Of a DNA stretch of 64,000 bases, positions 16,116 to 24,745 are shown piece by piece (position 1 is the first letter of the stretch; each line of letters begins with the position of its first letter). Under the pieces are notes generated by a model. That model searched no databases. It worked only from the letters and a program-made list of their open reading frames with translations, and was not told the DNA's origin. The translations under genes were made by a program, and so were the position numbers. The stretch is from NCBI RefSeq assembly GCF_015999305.1, contig NZ_JAEAGP010000001.1:558001-622000 (forward strand). The letters run 5' to 3'. The stretch is from Erythrobacter sp. YJ-T3-07. Its GTDB lineage: Bacteria; Pseudomonadota; Alphaproteobacteria; Sphingomonadales; Sphingomonadaceae.

Positions 16116-16138
16116 GGCTAGCTAGGTATATAGGCCCC
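16116..16138 (-). repeat. Right terminal inverted repeat
   Basis: Read on the minus strand it begins GGGG and continues with CCTATATACCTAGCTAGCC, matching the left end at 22 of 23 positions. It ends directly against the right target duplication. Confidence 0.92.
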
Positions 16139-16146
16139 TTTTGTAA
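16139..16146. repeat. Target-site duplication, right copy
   Basis: TTTTGTAA, identical to 13103-13110. Confidence 0.9.
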
Positions 16147-16871
16147 CATCTTCCAAATATCCGATAAAAATCCAATTCGGCAAAATCAGGCGCTCAGCTC
16201 TGCCGATGGTCGAAGATGGTGGATCTGTAAGTCCCCTCAAAATCGCGCAAAGCGCGGGTATTCTCGATTGGAGCCATATGGTGATATTTGAGGATGGCAC
16301 GGTTGCGGCAGAATTCAACCGAGATGCGCCTCGGATTGCTAGGCTCGGTGAATACTTGGCATTCAAGTCTCGCGGCATTCTGCCCTCTGCGCCACGATTT
16401 CATCCTCTATATCAAAGAGCAATTCTCGAGGAGCTGGAGAATTTCGAGGCTGTTACCATCTTGGAGGTGGAAGCTGCTGTCACCGAGGCGGATTTGATTG
16501 CCGAAACTGACAAAAGCCTTGGAAGCGCGTTAAAGGCTTGCGGGCGAGCTGGAGGCATGCGGCGGGCACGCTTGATACTCAAGGCCGATAATCGCCTCGA
16601 TAATAAGCTAAAGGGACTAGCTCGAAAACTTGTTCAAAATGGAATAAGTCGCGAGGCGCTGTCGGCGCTAAAGGCTACTGGAAAAACGATAGATGGGAGT
16701 CGGCCACTAAATCTTCTTGAGGAATATTTGATATCTACTGAAGAGTTTATTCGTATAGACCGTCGAACTCGCGCACTTGCGCCAGATCAGGCATTCGCTA
16801 CTTTAGAGCGCGCTTATGAAAATAAAAAGGCGCGAATAGCAAGCGCTGCTTCCGCGAATTCGCCATGGTAA
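16139..16871 (+). pseudogene. 3' part of the 297-codon gene interrupted by the transposon
   Basis: This continues the frame begun at 12942. The codons before 16206 have no start. An internal ATG at 16206 could yield a 221-residue fragment (MVEDGGSVSPLKIAQSAGIL...). The body contains SHMVIFEDGTVAAEFNRDAP, a pattern of alternating strands, then a mostly helical C-terminal half with two similar-looking blocks rich in Ala, Lys and Arg. No nuclease, NTPase or HTH motif is visible. It overlaps the start of the downstream membrane-protein gene by seven bases, so the two were an operon. Family unknown to me. Confidence 0.82.
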
Positions 16872-17335
16872 TATATTGGCGATACCAATTTATCTGCGAT
16901 ACCCTGATCGTGATAGCGGTGACTATAGTTATGATTACCGGTATTGCGGGAAATCCAGTAATAGAGATTCCGCCGGAAAAGATTGTCGAATCATGTAGGG
17001 CGTGGCTTGCTCCTATACTCACTCTTCTGGGCTTAGTCTGCGCGACGAACGCTTTTATGTTTAGCGCTGTTGACCGCTCAGAGTTTAAGATTTTGCGCGC
17101 GATTGGTGTCGAAAGCCAGCTTTGGAAGGTTTTTTCCGAAATGATATTTTGGCTTACAGTGGCAGCTATATCATCGGCGTTTATCTCGCTTTCGAATGCT
17201 GAATCCCTTCCTCGGTTCGTGGTCGGATTGTCGACCTTCTTGTTCTTCATGACTTCACTGTGCCTTCTCAAATTTAGTTGGGTGATGCGTCATGTCATCG
17301 GCGCGAGAATTCGTCGCTCAGAATTGGATGATTAA
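16865..17335 (+). CDS. Four-helix membrane protein, partner of the interrupted gene, 156 aa
   Basis: The ATG at 16865 lies inside the last codons of the interrupted gene. Four hydrophobic segments are seen at about residues 10-29, 46-67, 90-111 and 116-139. The loops carry few conserved-looking charged residues, and the C-terminus (IGARIRRSELDD) is probably cytosolic. The sequence is AT-richer than the flanks, like the interrupted gene. A cytosolic protein coupled to a small multi-span membrane protein is a layout common in phage-defence pairs, but no known effector motif is present, so that role is an inference. Expression may be lost or reduced because the transposon lies upstream. Confidence 0.75.
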   Translation: MVIYWRYQFICDTLIVIAVTIVMITGIAGNPVIEIPPEKIVESCRAWLAPILTLLGLVCATNAFMFSAVDRSEFKILRAIGVESQLWKVFSEMIFWLTVAAISSAFISLSNAESLPRFVVGLSTFLFFMTSLCLLKFSWVMRHVIGARIRRSELDD

Positions 17336-17531
17336 GCTCACCTGCGTCGAATCCAACGGGCTGCAGTGCCTGTCGCTTGCCTTTTCCGACGGCAGTTATG
17401 ACCAATGGTCGGGCGAAGACCTCTTGATGACGAAGACTGTGCTAACAAAACCCTCGGGGGACGAAGCTTATTTGGGGCGCGCCTTCGTCAGCTTCGGCGC
17501 GCTGGCGTGCCCCAATGGGCTCGAACTGTAG
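17328..17531 (+). CDS. DUF2442-like small protein, 67 aa
   Basis: The ATG at 17328 overlaps the stop of the membrane-protein gene by eight bases. The pattern SLAFSDGSYDQWSGEDLL, DEAYLGRAFVSFGALACPNGLEL matches the DUF2442 family, which often pairs with DUF4160 proteins; no DUF4160 gene is adjacent. The 3' half is GC-rich, like the host. It may be a native gene at the edge of the island that was joined to the module. The function is unknown. Confidence 0.6.
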   Translation: MIKLTCVESNGLQCLSLAFSDGSYDQWSGEDLLMTKTVLTKPSGDEAYLGRAFVSFGALACPNGLEL

Positions 17532-17601
17532 GCTGGCCGCACTGCATGAGGAACTGGCCTCGGCGGGGAAGTTCAATTCTTCGGCGGCTCCCTGAGCATT
17601 C

Positions 17602-18159
17602 TCAACACCACTCCCGCCCGCTGCCGCCCCAGCGCGTAGCCAGCCCCTCTGCCTCCAGCGTCTCGACCGCGCTCTCGCCGCTGCGGGCGAGGACGCGCAG
17701 TTTGCGGCCGTAGCGGTCGGTGTCGCGGCCGTCGGGGTTGGGGTGGACTTCGAACGCGCCTTCGTTGAGCCACCGGGTCAGGCGTTCGGTCGCGCGGGTG
17801 CCGGCGATCCGCTCGGCCTCGCAGGATGGCTGAGAAATCTCCGGCGCGTCGATATCGGCGATGCGGATCTTCTCTCCGTTGAGCCAGATCGTGTCGCCAT
17901 CGACCACGCAGGTATGGCGCGATCCACCCACGCACAGCGCGAATTGCGCGGAGACCGGCACGGGCGCGGCCGCATTGTCGCTCGCCGCCTCTCCCATCAC
18001 CGCCTTCCACGGGAACAGCACTGCAAACAGGCCGAGCGGCAGCACGATGGTCAGCGGGGTGATCGCGCCGCGCCACGAGGATGCGCGGGCGTTGGCTCGC
18101 GGCGTGCCACGCTGGCCGCTGCGCAGGCCGGTGCGACGATAATGAGACTCCTCACCCAT
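17602..18159 (-). CDS. Membrane-anchored thermonuclease (SNase)-like protein
   Basis: The 185 residues comprise a basic cytosolic start, one membrane segment (about residues 33-52, ITPLTIVLPLGLFAVLFPW), and a periplasmic SNase-like domain with VDGDTIWLNGEKIRIADIDAPE and DRYGRKLRVLA. The Asp, Arg and Glu positions typical of staphylococcal nuclease homologues are visible. The domain has several Cys residues that may form disulfides. It is expected to cleave nucleic acid outside the inner membrane, though many family members are uncharacterised. Confidence 0.85.
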   Translation of the reverse strand: MGEESHYRRTGLRSGQRGTPRANARASSWRGAITPLTIVLPLGLFAVLFPWKAVMGEAASDNAAAPVPVSAQFALCVGGSRHTCVVDGDTIWLNGEKIRIADIDAPEISQPSCEAERIAGTRATERLTRWLNEGAFEVHPNPDGRDTDRYGRKLRVLARSGESAVETLEAEGLATRWGGSGREWC

Positions 18160-18272
18160 GCGCGCGATCTTCGCGCGAAACCTCTCAACAGGAGGTAAAC
18201 GGCGCGGGCTAAGTCATTCAAAAAAAGTGGGAGTTCGGTTGCGGATTGCCACCGGCTAGTGCGTCGGCCCGC

Positions 18273-18713
18273 CTAGAACCACCAGGTCTGCGGGTTGGGC
18301 ATCGGCCGCCGGTTGGCCGCGGCGACCAGCGACAGGATGCTGCGCACGCAATACCAGATCATCGTCAGCAAACCGAACCCGACGACCACCAGCGTGACCA
18401 GCGCTGCGGACGGATCGCCCCGGGACGAGTCCGCCGCCGCGATCCACACCGCTACGCCCAGCACGGTGACGACCATCGCGACGCTCACGCCAAAGCCGAT
18501 CCAGAAGGTGCGGATCAGATAGGTGAAGTGGCTTTCCTCCCACGGCTCGCCATCATTCTCCCCGCGCCAGACATAGGCGAGGATCAGCCCGACGAAGACC
18601 GAGAGGCCAAGGACCAGCGTCGCCAGATAAAGCCCCGCGACGATCGCCGGGCGCTGGAAGGTCACTCCGGTCTGCGCCGTCCTGCCCTCGCGCGCGTAAT
18701 CCCGGTCACTCAT
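18273..18713 (-). CDS. DUF4870-like membrane protein, 146 aa
   Basis: Start chosen at 18713 (MSDRDYAREGRTAQTG). Three hydrophobic segments are present: AIVAGLYLATLVLGLSVFVGLILAYVW, IGFGVSVAMVVTVLGVAVWI, and LVTLVVVGFGLLTMIWYCVR. The WEESHFTYLIRTFWIG segment between the first two, and the IWYCVRSILSL segment followed by a short polar C-terminus, are typical of small DUF4870/Tic20-like membrane proteins. Function unknown. Confidence 0.75.
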   Translation of the reverse strand: MSDRDYAREGRTAQTGVTFQRPAIVAGLYLATLVLGLSVFVGLILAYVWRGENDGEPWEESHFTYLIRTFWIGFGVSVAMVVTVLGVAVWIAAADSSRGDPSAALVTLVVVGFGLLTMIWYCVRSILSLVAAANRRPMPNPQTWWF

Positions 18714-18793
18714 GTTCGCCCCTTTTCGCAAAGCCCGCTGCGATCATAGGCCCGTGCGCCCGTGCTGCAACGCCTCGGGGAAAAGGGCGCGGG

Positions 18794-19732
18794 CTAGCGC
18801 CTCCTGTTGGGAGGCGTGCGGGGGCGTTCCTCGCCATAGACGTAGCCATTGTCGAGCTCGGGCACGACCTGCGCATGGGCGAGCAGCGCGAACAGCAGCC
18901 CGCCGCCAACCACATTGCCGAGCACCGCGGGCACGAGAAATCCGAACAGGCCCTGCGCCACGCCGATCTTCCCGTCGAGCATGATGATCCACAGCTCCGC
19001 CGAACCGACGATCGAGTGCGCGACCCCGCCAAGGTGCATCAGGCCGGTGATCGCGGCGATGATGAAAATCTCCTGCCGTTCGAGATTGGGCATCGCCCAC
19101 ACCAGCGCGGCCAGCATGAAGCCCGCCGGGATGCCCTTCAGGAACGGTGCGGCCATGTAGAGCGTGATCGCGTCCAGCGAATTCTGCTCGATCTGGCGGC
19201 CGATCTCCGGCTGGCCCGCGAGGTTGAAGTGGACGAACAGGGCGAAGGCGAAGGTGCCCACCATGTTGCCCGCCAGCACGATTCCCCACAGCCGCATGGT
19301 GCGGTGGAAATTGCGCCAGCATGGCGTGGTCGCCAGCGGGATCACTGCGGTGACGGTGCTCTCGGTGAACAATTGCAGCCGCCCAGAGATCACCGCGATG
19401 AAGCCGATCGCGTAGCCCAGCGCCATCAGCAGCGGCCTCCACGGCCCGTCGGCCACTTCACTGGTAAAAATGCCGATCGCGAAGGGCGACAGCCCGATCA
19501 CGAATCCCGCGGCAATCGCCGACCACAAGAGGGCCGAGGCGGGGCGCTCCAACTCGTCGATCCCGCGTTGGCGGATGATTTCGTGAACCAGCCGCGCGCT
19601 GGCGACCTCGTGGCTGGAGACGATCTCGCGCTCGTGATCGTCCAGATCCTCGCGCACGATGTCGTGGCCGCTCTCCCTCGCGGCGTCGACGCCATTCGCC
19701 TGGTCCTGATCCGGGCCCTCTTCCTCTGCCAT
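18794..19732 (-). CDS. Formate/nitrite transporter (FNT) family protein
   Basis: From the ATG at 19732 the protein is 312 residues, with an acidic cytosolic N-terminus of about 65 residues and then six membrane helices in the FNT arrangement. Family-like segments include ALGYAIGFIAVISGRLQLFTES, RLWGIVLAGNMVGTFAFALF, FLKGIPAGFMLAALVWAM and a C-terminal GNVVGGGLLFALLAHAQV. The long acidic N-terminal tail is of the YfdC type rather than FocA or NirC. Its substrate cannot be read from the sequence. Upstream codons of the frame (to 19864) lack a clear start signal. Confidence 0.85.
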   Translation of the reverse strand: MAEEEGPDQDQANGVDAARESGHDIVREDLDDHEREIVSSHEVASARLVHEIIRQRGIDELERPASALLWSAIAAGFVIGLSPFAIGIFTSEVADGPWRPLLMALGYAIGFIAVISGRLQLFTESTVTAVIPLATTPCWRNFHRTMRLWGIVLAGNMVGTFAFALFVHFNLAGQPEIGRQIEQNSLDAITLYMAAPFLKGIPAGFMLAALVWAMPNLERQEIFIIAAITGLMHLGGVAHSIVGSAELWIIMLDGKIGVAQGLFGFLVPAVLGNVVGGGLLFALLAHAQVVPELDNGYVYGEERPRTPPNRRR

Positions 19733-20009
19733 GCAATAAAACCTTGTTGTGCCGGCAGGCATCCGCGCGTGCCGACGCTGAGCGCCCGGGATGGATAATG
19801 CTCCACACGCCGCAAATATCCGCGTCGAGGGGCAAAACCCGATTGGGTCCCGCGCAGGCTGCACCGCTACGCTGGGCGTGAAGCACCGGCAGATCGGGAC
19901 CGAGCGCGTCGGGGCCAGGGCGAAGTGTGCGGCTGCTCATTCGCCTGTTGCCTCGCCTCCACCCTAGTGTAGTATTACGGCAATACACCAACATCTCGGG
20001 AGCAAGTGA

Positions 20010-20600
20010 ATGCTGCTAACTCTTACTGCCACATTGCTTGCCGCCGCCAGCCCTGCATCGACGGGCCAAGCTTCGCCGGCTCTCGTTCCGGTCGTCATGC
20101 GGCCGTCCGGCGAGGATGCGGCACAGCCGATCCCCTCTTATGAAGACACGCTCACGCAGATTGAAGGCAATGACGAGCGCCTGTTCTGGGGCTTTTTCGA
20201 AGGGTGCGACCCGGATGCAGTCGCCGAGGTGATTCACCCCGATTATCGTATGCTCCACGATAAAGACGGGCTGGCCCTGCGGGGAGGCGAACAGACCGTC
20301 GCGCAGGTTCGCAAACAATGCGCGGCCCGCGCGCCCGGCGGTGCGAATGAGGGCTATCGCAATCGCCGCCTGCTCGTCCCGGGATCGAGGCGGGTGCAGA
20401 TGCTGGGTGACTGGGGGGCGCTGGAAGAAGGCTATCATACCTTCCTCGAATGGGGTGGGGAAGAGCGCGGCTGGGTGCAGACCGGCGGTGCGCGTTACAT
20501 CAACACATGGCAATGGATGCCTGCCGAGGGCCGCTTTCGCCTGCTCGAAAGTATCAGCATCGACCACGGGGCAGCACCCGCCTATCCGCCAGCGGGTTAG
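20010..20600 (+). CDS. Exported SnoaL/NTF2-like protein (DUF4440 type), 196 aa
   Basis: The first 20 residues resemble a signal peptide. The body contains LTQIEGNDERLFWGFFEGCDPDAVAEVIHPDYRMLHDKDG, the opening helix-strand unit of the NTF2-like SnoaL/DUF4440 fold, and ends with WQWMPAEGRFRLLESISID, the closing strand. Such proteins bind small ligands or act as isomerase-like enzymes; the function here is unknown. Confidence 0.75.
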   Translation: MLLTLTATLLAAASPASTGQASPALVPVVMRPSGEDAAQPIPSYEDTLTQIEGNDERLFWGFFEGCDPDAVAEVIHPDYRMLHDKDGLALRGGEQTVAQVRKQCAARAPGGANEGYRNRRLLVPGSRRVQMLGDWGALEEGYHTFLEWGGEERGWVQTGGARYINTWQWMPAEGRFRLLESISIDHGAAPAYPPAG

Positions 20601-20733
20601 GGCTCTCCCCGGCGGGGCGGGCACAATGCGATAAAGGCTGCACGGCGACAGCACGTGCATGCTGCCTGGCGCGGAACTGCATGGTGTGCTCGACGCTTGT
20701 TTTAAGGAGCACAATTCCAACAGGAGACATGCC

Positions 20734-20985
20734 ATGATGCCCCGATCCGCCGCTCTCGCCCTGCCGCTGGCCGCGATGCTCGGCCTCGCCGCCTGTTCGC
20801 AGGACGACGAGAAGACCTACGAGGCGGATGCCACCGACCAGAGCGGTGGCGAGCTGATCGTGACCGATGAGGATGCAAACGCGGTCCCGGTGGATACGCC
20901 CGACACAGCGATGACGCCGGTACCGCCCGAGGAGGCGCCTCAGACCGACGCCGTGCCGAGCGCCGAGACCACGCCCGACGAATAG
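20734..20985 (+). CDS. Small acidic lipoprotein, 83 aa
   Basis: CAGGAGA lies seven bases upstream of the ATG at 20734. The signal sequence ends in a lipobox (LGLAAC-S), and the mature 60 residues are acidic and rich in Pro, Thr and Asp with no fold motif. It resembles the lipoprotein at 4731 in composition but lacks its helical repeats. Confidence 0.7.
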   Translation: MMPRSAALALPLAAMLGLAACSQDDEKTYEADATDQSGGELIVTDEDANAVPVDTPDTAMTPVPPEEAPQTDAVPSAETTPDE

Positions 20986-21054
20986 CGCCGAAGGGGGCAG
21001 GGCGGGCGCAGTCCCGCCTTCCCAAACCGCCCGCGTGCGGCTAGCGCGCGGGGT

Positions 21055-21993
21055 ATGAGCGAGACCACCAACTCCCAGGGCGCCTCCGCCGCCGACCCGT
21101 CGCTGGATGCTGGCGCCAAGGCCAGCGTGCTGATCGAGGCGCTGCCCTATCTGCGCCGCTACGCCGGGCGCACCTTCGTGGTGAAGTATGGCGGGCACGC
21201 GATGGGCGATCACGCCGCCGCGGCCAGCTTCGCGCAGGATGTCGTGCTGCTGAAGGCGGTCGGCATCAACCCCGTGGTGGTCCACGGCGGCGGCCCGCAG
21301 ATCGGCGCGATGCTGGGGCGGCTGGGGGTCGAAAGCAGCTTCGTCGACGGCCTGCGGGTGACCGACGAGGCTACGGTAGAGATTGCCGAGATGGTCCTCT
21401 CGGGCGCGATCAACAAGCAGATCGTCGCCGCGATCCACGCCGCCGGTGGCCGCGCGCTGGGCATCTCCGGCAAGGATGCGGGCCTGGTCCGCGCGCGCAA
21501 GGTCGCCCGCGACACGCGCACCGAAGACAGCGCGATCGAACAGGTGGTCGATCTCGGCTTCGTCGGCGAACCGGCTGCGATCGATGCCTCGGTCATCGAG
21601 CTGGCGACCAGCGGTGGCCTGATCCCCGTGATCGCCCCGATCGGCGCGGGCGAGCATGGCGAGACGTTCAACATCAATGCCGACACCATGGCCGGTGCCC
21701 TCGCCGGTGCGCTGGGCGCGGCGCGGCTGCTGCTGCTGACCGATGTGGCGGGCGTGCTCGACGGCGAGGGCAATCTGGTGACCGAACTGGACGAGCAGAA
21801 GATCGAGGCGCTGCGGGCACAGGGCGTCATCACCGGCGGGATGATCCCCAAGCTGGAGACCTGTCTTGCCGCGACCCGCGCCGGGTGCGAGGCGGCGGTC
21901 ATCCTCGACGGGCGGGTCGATCATGCGATGCTGCTCGAGTTCTTCACCGCCCGCGGTGCGGGTACGCTCGTCAGGGCGGCCGAAAACGGCTAG
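21055..21993 (+). CDS. argB: Acetylglutamate kinase
   Basis: ArgB phosphorylates N-acetyl-L-glutamate with ATP in arginine synthesis. The 312-residue protein shows the nucleotide-binding KYGGHAMGD segment, [14 protein letters not shown] for the acetylglutamate site, [29 protein letters not shown], and [17 protein letters not shown]. The N-terminal extension of about 25 residues suggests the arginine-inhibited hexameric type. It is cytosolic. It precedes yggT and folD on the same strand with a 75-base gap. Confidence 0.96.
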   Translation: MSETTNSQGASAADPSLDAGAKASVLIEALPYLRRYAGRTFVVKYGGHAMGDHAAAASFAQDVVLLKAVGINPVVVHGGGPQIGAMLGRLGVESSFVDGLRVTDEATVEIAEMVLSGAINKQIVAAIHAAGGRALGISGKDAGLVRARKVARDTRTEDSAIEQVVDLGFVGEPAAIDASVIELATSGGLIPVIAPIGAGEHGETFNINADTMAGALAGALGAARLLLLTDVAGVLDGEGNLVTELDEQKIEALRAQGVITGGMIPKLETCLAATRAGCEAAVILDGRVDHAMLLEFFTARGAGTLVRAAENG

Positions 21994-22068
21994 GGCGGCC
22001 TTGCCTTCGCTCAGAGGCGTCTTACTCTCCTAAGACGCTCAACCGAAACCTCAGGAGACAGGGCCACC

Positions 22069-22365
22069 ATGCAAGCCCTCTTTACCATCTACCAGATCGT
22101 CGAATTGCTCACGAACGTGTTCGTGATGCTGATCATCGTCCAGTTCGTGATCGGCCTGTTGCTCGCGTTCAACGTCGTCAGCCGCGGCAACGACTTCGTC
22201 GTTGCGGTCTACCGCTCGATCAATTCGCTGCTCGATCCGGTCCTCAGCCCGATCCGCAAGATGCTGCCGCAGACCGGTGCGATCGACTTTTCGCCGCTGG
22301 TGCTGATCATCGTGCTGCAGATCTTCCTCATCATCCTCAGTTCCGTCATCCGGAGCCTTGCGTGA
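22069..22365 (+). CDS. YggT-family membrane protein
   Basis: The 98-residue protein has two hydrophobic segments ([18 protein letters not shown] and [18 protein letters not shown]) separated by the [18 protein letters not shown] motif, diagnostic of YggT/YlmG. Family members act in envelope or division-related processes. Its stop overlaps the folD start (GTGA). Confidence 0.9.
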   Translation: MQALFTIYQIVELLTNVFVMLIIVQFVIGLLLAFNVVSRGNDFVVAVYRSINSLLDPVLSPIRKMLPQTGAIDFSPLVLIIVLQIFLIILSSVIRSLA

Positions 22366-23255
22366 GCGCACAGCTGATCGACGGGAAGGCCTTCGCGGCA
22401 AACTTGCGCGAAACGGTCGGCGAACACGCCGCGACCTTCGCCGAAAAGGCGGGACGCAAGGCGGGTCTCGCGGTGGTGCTGGTCGGTGAAGACCCGGCGA
22501 GCGATGTCTATGTCCGCTCCAAGGGCAAGGCGACCGTGGCTGCCAATATGGAAAGCTTCGAGCATCGCCTGGCCGCCGACACCACCGAGGATGTGCTGAT
22601 CGCGCTGGTCGAGCAGCTCAACGACGATCCGGCGGTCGATGGCATCCTCGTCCAGCTGCCGCTGCCCGGTGACCTCGACGAACAGGCGGTGATCGCCGCG
22701 ATCGACCCGGGCAAGGATGTCGACGGCTTCCATGTCGAAAGCGCCGGGCGCCTGATGGTCGGGCAGGAGGGCTTCGTCCCGTGCACGCCGCTGGGCTGCA
22801 TGATGATGCTGCGCGACCGGCTGGGCGACCTGTCGGGGATGAACGCGGTCGTCATCGGCCGCTCCAACATCGTCGGCAAGCCGATGGCGCAGCTGCTGCT
22901 CGACGCCAACGCCACGGTGACCATCGCGCACAGTCGCACTGCGGACCTGCCCGAGGTCGTTCGCCGCGCGGATATCGTCGTCGCCGCGGTCGGCCGTCCG
23001 GAGATGGTCAAGGCCGACTGGCTGAAACCCGGTGCGACGGTGATCGATGTCGGGATCAACCGGCTCGCGCCTGCCGAGGGCGAGGCCAAGGGGCGCCTCG
23101 TCGGCGATGTTGACTTCGAAGGCGCCAGGCAGGTCGCGGGTGCGATCACCCCGGTTCCCGGCGGGGTCGGCCCGATGACGATCGCGGTGCTGCTTCGCAA
23201 TACGCTCGTCGCGGCCTATAGGCATGAAGGGCTGGAACTCCCGGAGGGGTTATAA
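22362..23255 (+). CDS. folD: Methylenetetrahydrofolate dehydrogenase / methenyltetrahydrofolate cyclohydrolase
   Basis: FolD interconverts 5,10-methylene-, methenyl- and 10-formyl-tetrahydrofolate with NADP. The GTG at 22362 overlaps the yggT stop as GTGA and gives 297 residues, the family norm; the frame is open upstream but those codons belong to argB and yggT. Motifs: VYVRSKGKA with the catalytic Lys, [27 protein letters not shown] and [15 protein letters not shown]. Its stop overlaps the next start (TAATG), so yggT, folD and the following lipoprotein gene form one unit. Confidence 0.96.
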   Translation: MSAQLIDGKAFAANLRETVGEHAATFAEKAGRKAGLAVVLVGEDPASDVYVRSKGKATVAANMESFEHRLAADTTEDVLIALVEQLNDDPAVDGILVQLPLPGDLDEQAVIAAIDPGKDVDGFHVESAGRLMVGQEGFVPCTPLGCMMMLRDRLGDLSGMNAVVIGRSNIVGKPMAQLLLDANATVTIAHSRTADLPEVVRRADIVVAAVGRPEMVKADWLKPGATVIDVGINRLAPAEGEAKGRLVGDVDFEGARQVAGAITPVPGGVGPMTIAVLLRNTLVAAYRHEGLELPEGL

Positions 23256-24019
23256 TGCGCGCCACGTCGACCATCGCGCTGATCGCGCTTGCCGCAACGC
23301 TGGGTGCCTGTGCGGCGGGCGGCCAGCCGCGTATCCCGCGCGACCGGATCGACCGCGCGCTTGCCTCCACCCAATATACGGCCCAACCGAGCCTGGTGGT
23401 CGCGCGCGAGAGCGAGTTCGCCCGGGCCGCGCGCGAGAAGGGCCAGTGGACTGCATTCCGCGATTTCGCCGCCGAGGGTGCGCTGCTGCACGGCCGCAAC
23501 GGCCCGGTGCCTGCGCAGGCGGTGCTGGCCACGCTCGAAAATCCACCGGCAGCAGTCCAGTGGTCGCCGCGTACCGTGATGATGAGCTGCGACGGGCGGA
23601 TGGCGGTGAGCATGGGGCGCTTCCGCGATCCCGAAGGTCTGGTCGGGGATTTCGTGACCGTTTGGACGCGCGATCGCAACGACGACGAATACGACTGGGC
23701 CTACGACGTCGGCGGCTACGACGATCCGCAGCCTGCACCGGTAGAGCGCGACCCCGATGAAATCGTCGCCACCGCCTTCGACGCGGTACAGGGGCTGGTG
23801 GCCGATTGCCCGAAGGACGGGGCCAGCGTCCCACCGCCGCCCGCGCTCGGGCCGGCGGGCGACGCCAGGCGAGGCGAGCAGATCTCCCGCGATGGCACGT
23901 TGCGCTGGGTGTGGGAGCATCTGCCGGACGGAACCAAACACGTTCGCGCGGACTACTACACTTCTGGCGCGTGGGAGACGATTGTCGACAAGCGCCTCGT
24001 TTCACCGCCTGAAGACTGA
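23255..24019 (+). CDS. Lipoprotein of unknown function, 254 aa
   Basis: A signal sequence ending in the lipobox LGAC (cleavage before Cys19) indicates a lipoprotein. The mature domain has conserved-looking aromatic and acidic segments (FAAEGALLHGRNGPVPAQAV, FVTVWTRDRNDDEYDWAYDVGG) and a C-terminal RWVWEHLPDGTKHVRADYY. It is translationally coupled to folD. I know of no function; similar genes follow folD in related genomes by impression only. Confidence 0.75.
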   Translation: MRATSTIALIALAATLGACAAGGQPRIPRDRIDRALASTQYTAQPSLVVARESEFARAAREKGQWTAFRDFAAEGALLHGRNGPVPAQAVLATLENPPAAVQWSPRTVMMSCDGRMAVSMGRFRDPEGLVGDFVTVWTRDRNDDEYDWAYDVGGYDDPQPAPVERDPDEIVATAFDAVQGLVADCPKDGASVPPPPALGPAGDARRGEQISRDGTLRWVWEHLPDGTKHVRADYYTSGAWETIVDKRLVSPPED

Positions 24020-24040
24020 CCGAGAGAGCGCCGCGCCCCT

Positions 24041-24664
24041 ATGTTCGAGCTTTTCCTCTCCGCCTTCGTGACCTTCTTCGTGGTGGTCGACCCGCCGGGC
24101 TGCGCGCCGATCTATGCCGGGCTGACCAAGGGCGCGAGCGCGCAGCAGCGGCGCAACATGGCGCTGCGCGCGTGCCTGATCGCGGCGGCGATCCTGCTGG
24201 TGTTCGCGCTGTTCGGGGTCGACCTGCTGGCTGCATTGCATATCGAGCTCGACAGCTTCCGGATCGCGGGCGGGCTGATGCTGTTCTGGATCGCGTGGGA
24301 AATGGTGTTCGAAAAGCGCACCCAGCGGCGCGAGGAACGCGCGGAGCGGATTGCGGCGAGCCCGGAGGTGGAGGACGTATCCGTGTTCCCCATGGCGATG
24401 CCGATGCTGGCAGGGCCGGGCGCGATCGCCGCGATCATGCTGCTGATGAACGAGGCGGAATCCGTCGAGCAAATGGCCGTTGTGCTAGGCGCGCTGGCCG
24501 CGGTGCTCGTGATCACTGCCGTCGCGCTGATCGCGGCGGGCCCGCTGATGCGGCTGTTCGGCGACAAGGTCGAATCGGTCATCACCCGCCTGCTCGGCGT
24601 GCTGCTCGCGGCGCTTGCAGCGCAATATGTGGTCGACGGCCTGCGCGGCGCCTTCGGGATCTGA
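24041..24664 (+). CDS. MarC-family integral membrane protein
   Basis: The 207 residues form six hydrophobic helices with the MarC hallmarks FVVVDPPGCAPIYAGLTKGAS near the N-terminus and VFPMAMPMLAGPGAIAAIMLLM in the middle. The family was once linked to antibiotic resistance, but transport function is unproven. A charged loop (KRTQRREERAERIAAS) separates helices 3 and 4. Confidence 0.9.
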   Translation: MFELFLSAFVTFFVVVDPPGCAPIYAGLTKGASAQQRRNMALRACLIAAAILLVFALFGVDLLAALHIELDSFRIAGGLMLFWIAWEMVFEKRTQRREERAERIAASPEVEDVSVFPMAMPMLAGPGAIAAIMLLMNEAESVEQMAVVLGALAAVLVITAVALIAAGPLMRLFGDKVESVITRLLGVLLAALAAQYVVDGLRGAFGI

Positions 24665-24745
24665 CATCTCCGGCTCCCCGGACGCGCGCGGTTCACGCGC
24701 GGTCCGTCTCCAGCGGCTCAAGGTTGGTCGCAGGAGGAGGAGTTT

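Larger units (their letters stand above)
13111..16138 (+). mobile_element. Complete IS1595-family transposon with passenger genes, 3028 bp
   Basis: The element is bounded by 23-bp terminal inverted repeats matching at 22 positions and by an 8-bp direct target duplication. It carries an ISXO2-like transposase (13178-14116), a P63C-domain gene overlapping the transposase stop, and a divergently placed Panacea-type toxin-antitoxin pair. IS1595-family elements are known to carry passenger genes. The intact ends, the intact transposase and the perfect duplication indicate a recent insertion that may still be mobile. Confidence 0.93.
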
